A stretch of 7,770 bases of DNA, taken from Saprospiraceae bacterium (GTDB taxonomy: Bacteria; Bacteroidota; Bacteroidia; Chitinophagales; Saprospiraceae). Every line of letters starts with the position of its first letter. Within the stretch, counting starts at the first letter, position 1. Location: NCBI GenBank assembly GCA_016722295.1, contig JADKGL010000024.1, positions 1-7,770 of the forward strand, in the 5' to 3' direction. This document shows, piece after piece, positions 6,366-7,770 of the stretch. Both the position numbers and the translations under genes were made by a program. The notes below the pieces were generated by a model. That model made no database searches. It saw only the letters and a program-made list of their open reading frames with translations, and had not been told where the DNA came from.

Positions 6366-7142
6366 ATGAACGAACATACCCTTACCCAACTTCGCAGCCT
6401 ACGCCTGGATGGCATGGTGCGTGCCCTTGAAGAACAAGCTTCCAGCACCGCAGCCAGCGCACTGGGGTTTGATGAGCGCTTCTCGCTGGTGGTGCAGCGT
6501 CAGGTGAGCTGGCGCGATGAGCGCCGAGTCGCGCGTCTGCTCCAGGCCGCCAAACTCAAAGTCAGTAGCGCCTGCGTGCAAGACATTGATTGGCGCGCCA
6601 GCAGGTCATTGGATCACTCACTGGTGGCGGCTTTGGCCGGGGGTGACTGGCTACGCCATGCGCAGAACTTGCTCATCACCGGTGCCACCGGGTGTGGCAA
6701 GACATGGCTGGCGTGTGCCTTGGCACATCAGGCAGCCCGCTGTGAGTTCTCGGTGCTGTACACCCGTGCTGGGCGACTCTTTGATGAGTTACAGGTGGCC
6801 CATGGCGATGGCAGCTTTGCACGGCGCATGACTCAACTGGCCAAACTCGATCTGCTGGTCATTGATGATTTCGCGATTTCCCCGATGGGCGCGCTCCAAC
6901 GCAATGATCTGTTGGAACTGCTTGATGACCGGGTGGGTACGCGCTCAACACTGATCACCAGCCAGTTACCGGTTAATGCCTGGCACACCTACCTGGATGA
7001 CCCCACGCTGGCCGATGCCATTCTTGATCGGGTCGTGCATAGCAGTCACAGGATTGCTCTCAAGGGGGGCACGCTGCGAGATGACAAACCAATCAAACCT
7101 TTGCCCATGGGGGATTCGGACCCTGTAGGCGTTACGGCGTAA
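6366..7142 (+). CDS. istB: IS21-family helper ATPase IstB
   Basis: This 258-residue AAA+ ATPase is related to DnaC/DnaA and assists IstA in target selection and transposition. The N-terminal domain (MNEHTLTQLRSLRLDGMVRA) is the typical IstB start. Walker A is GATGCGKT (106-113), Walker B LDLLVIDDF (161-169), the sensor-1 region TLITSQLP (195-202), and an arginine-finger-like AILDRVVH (218-225) follows. The start is fixed by homology and by AGGA 6 nt upstream. The stop TAA (7140-7142) is part of a GTTAC-N3-GTAAC palindrome, and the third gene begins 16 nt later, so istA, istB and the third gene form one operon. No lesion is visible. Confidence 0.95.
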   Translation: MNEHTLTQLRSLRLDGMVRALEEQASSTAASALGFDERFSLVVQRQVSWRDERRVARLLQAAKLKVSSACVQDIDWRASRSLDHSLVAALAGGDWLRHAQNLLITGATGCGKTWLACALAHQAARCEFSVLYTRAGRLFDELQVAHGDGSFARRMTQLAKLDLLVIDDFAISPMGALQRNDLLELLDDRVGTRSTLITSQLPVNAWHTYLDDPTLADAILDRVVHSSHRIALKGGTLRDDKPIKPLPMGDSDPVGVTA

Positions 7143-7143
7143 C
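7131..7143. promoter_or_regulatory. Palindrome GTTAC-GGC-GTAAC, site 3 of 5, at the istB stop
   Basis: The perfect palindrome extends to CGTTACG-G-CGTAACG (7130-7144). It contains the istB TAA and ends 4 nt before the ribosome binding site of the third gene, a suitable position for an operator or an mRNA hairpin controlling that gene. Confidence 0.55.
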
Positions 7144-7147
7144 GGAC

Positions 7148-7153
7148 AAGGAG
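7148..7153 (+). promoter_or_regulatory. Ribosome binding site of the third IS21 gene
   Basis: AAGGAG is the best ribosome binding site in the operon. It lies 5 nt before ATG 7159 and 8 nt before ATG 7162, so the second ATG (one codon shorter) may be the real start. Confidence 0.7.
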
Positions 7154-7158
7154 CTCAA

Positions 7159-7509
7159 ATGATGGCAACCAAACTCAAGACTCCAGCAAAGACAGTCGCC
7201 CAACCCATGGCGCAACCCCAGCCCCAACGCAAAAGCAATGCGCAACGTCAGGCCGACTATCGCGCCCGTCATTTAAAGGATGAGAATGGTCAACTCGAGC
7301 GGCTGAGTTTGCTGGTTGACTTTCATGCCAAACGTGCCATGGAACGTCTGGCCTGCTGTTACGGTGTAACGCAGCGCACGATGCTGGAGCGCTTGCTCAT
7401 GCAGGCCAATCAGCTGGCTCAGGAGCAGGCAGCACAGCAAGACCCTGATGGCCAATCTGCTTACTTTGATAAACAAATCAGTTTGCTTTGGCCGGTTGTT
7501 ACCCGGTAA
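7159..7509 (+). CDS. Small putative ribbon-helix-helix-like protein of the IS21 operon
   Basis: This 116-residue protein is not a standard IS21 product. Residues 1-27 are Pro/Gln/Lys-rich and probably disordered. Residues 28-40 are basic (NAQRQADYRARHL). Residues 48-53 (ERLSLLVD region) could form a beta-strand, ~55-68 a first helix (HAKRAMERLACCY), GVTQR a turn, and ~72-86 a second helix (TMLERLLMQAN), the order of a ribbon-helix-helix fold. The GVTQ...LERLL pattern recalls the RepB/CopB plasmid copy-number repressors (GxTQxxxIERL), by memory only. A Gln/Ala-rich tail follows. A strong ribosome binding site and 16-nt spacing from istB show co-expression. Palindromes lie just before, inside and at the end of the gene. 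The role is unknown; a regulator of transposition or of the operon is the leading idea, a passenger gene the alternative. Confidence 0.8.
   Translation: MMATKLKTPAKTVAQPMAQPQPQRKSNAQRQADYRARHLKDENGQLERLSLLVDFHAKRAMERLACCYGVTQRTMLERLLMQANQLAQEQAAQQDPDGQSAYFDKQISLLWPVVTR
7358..7370. promoter_or_regulatory. Palindrome GTTAC-GGT-GTAAC, site 4 of 5
   Basis: A perfect palindrome inside the third gene, encoding C-Y-G-V-T at the predicted turn of the helix-turn region. It is in a different codon phase from sites 3 and 5. Confidence 0.5.
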
Positions 7510-7510
7510 C
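7498..7510. promoter_or_regulatory. Palindrome GTTAC-CCG-GTAAC, site 5 of 5, at the third gene's stop
   Basis: The perfect palindrome contains the TAA of the third gene, repeating the arrangement seen at the istB stop, and is identical to site 2. Confidence 0.55.
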
Positions 7511-7577
7511 GCGCACACCCCCTTTGTATCAAGGCTGGCGTCGATGGGTTAGTGCATGAGTACATGGCACAACCGGG

Positions 7578-7608
7578 GGGGCCTGCCGGCGGCCCTGGCA
7601 GGGGCCTT
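7578..7608 (+). terminator. Possible terminator after the IS21 operon
   Basis: GGCCTGCC (7580-7587) pairs with GGCAGGGGCC (7597-7606) around a 9-nt GC-rich loop, with a 2-nt bulge, followed by TTAATTTC. The stem is strong but the T tract is poor, so this is tentative. It is the only good stem between the last gene and the right repeats. Confidence 0.35.
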
Positions 7609-7726
7609 AATTTCAATAAATTTCAAATCCAAAATTCAAAGCCCAAAACCCCGCTTCGCGGTCGCTGCGGTTATCCCAAAGCCTGATGTATGCGGTACAT
7701 TAACTCCTCGCTTGCGCGCATCCCAA
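7609..7726. other. A/T-rich spacer before the IS21 right end
   Basis: No gene is seen. AATTTCAA occurs at 7610-7617 and again about 11 bp later, followed by AAATCCAA and AAATTCAA, a short A/T-rich direct-repeat tract that could bend or bind host factors. A small CCGC-TTC-GCGG hairpin follows at about 7652. Confidence 0.4.
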
Positions 7727-7770
7727 CGCGTCCACGATCAGCCTGAAACACCGTCCACGATCACGCTGAA
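7727..7770. repeat. Right-end array of the IS21 element, incomplete
   Basis: CGTCCACGATCA occurs at 7729-7740 and 7752-7763, 23 bp apart, in inverted orientation to the left array. Bases 7727-7761 match the inverted left end at 33 of 35 positions, and similarity stops at 7727, so this end has two units against five on the left. The window ends in GCTGAA, the counterpart of TTCAGC at 4534-4539; the terminal tip is not included. Confidence 0.88.

Larger units (their letters stand above)
4526..7770 (+). mobile_element. IS21-family element with a third gene, right tip outside the window
   Basis: istA and istB plus multiple end repeats identify IS21. A 35-bp terminal segment at 4542-4576 matches the inverted sequence at 7727-7761 at 33 of 35 positions, and TTCAGC just outside the left copy is matched at the last bases of the window. 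The left tip is probably a TG at 4526 (or 4521). The right tip should lie roughly 10 bases beyond 7770. At more than 3.2 kb it is longer than typical family members (about 2-2.6 kb), the surplus being the third gene and a 260-nt right non-coding region. All three genes are intact. Confidence 0.9.

Overview
The window is a nested stack of mobile elements with no recognisable chromosomal housekeeping gene. Codon use, moderate GC content and the particular mix of families (recombinase-in-trio element, IS3-type and IS21-type transposases) suggest a betaproteobacterium, probably Burkholderiales. That host assignment is inference from family resemblance, not from a marker gene.

Region 1 (about 1-2985, minus strand) is a decayed recombinase-in-trio (RIT) element. 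Three tyrosine recombinase genes lie in the order ritA, ritB, ritC and still show the overlapping stop/start junctions of the family (a 4-bp ATGA overlap for ritA/ritB, an 8-bp ATGAATAA overlap for ritB/ritC). All three are broken. ritA has a frameshift and an internal deletion that removes the first catalytic Arg segment. ritB has two compensating-type frameshifts just before its catalytic C-terminal half. ritC has many frameshifts and has lost the catalytic His and Tyr. A dyad-rich stretch downstream of ritC (18-95) may be the RIT terminus.

Region 2 (about 2988-4528, plus strand) is an IS3-family insertion sequence placed against the 5' end of ritA. It has intact orfA and orfB, a textbook A_AAA_AAG frameshift site, a complete D,D(35)E triad, and an unusually long 3' non-coding tail carrying a strong hairpin.

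Region 3 (about 4526 to beyond 7770, plus strand) is an IS21-family element that abuts or cuts into the IS3 right end. It has a left array of five 23-bp repeats, istA (DDE transposase), istB (AAA+ helper ATPase), a third small gene in the same operon coding for a putative ribbon-helix-helix-like protein, and an inverted two-unit array at the right edge. The last few bases of the right end lie outside the window.

The most unusual signal is a set of five perfect GTTAC-N3-GTAAC palindromes. All are inside the IS21 element, in different reading frames; two overlap stop codons, and three bracket the third gene. Together with the ribbon-helix-helix-like product this suggests, as a hypothesis, an element-borne DNA-binding protein with its own operator sites, which would be an undescribed control layer for an IS21 transposon. 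The order of events appears to be RIT insertion and decay, then IS3 insertion, then IS21 insertion.
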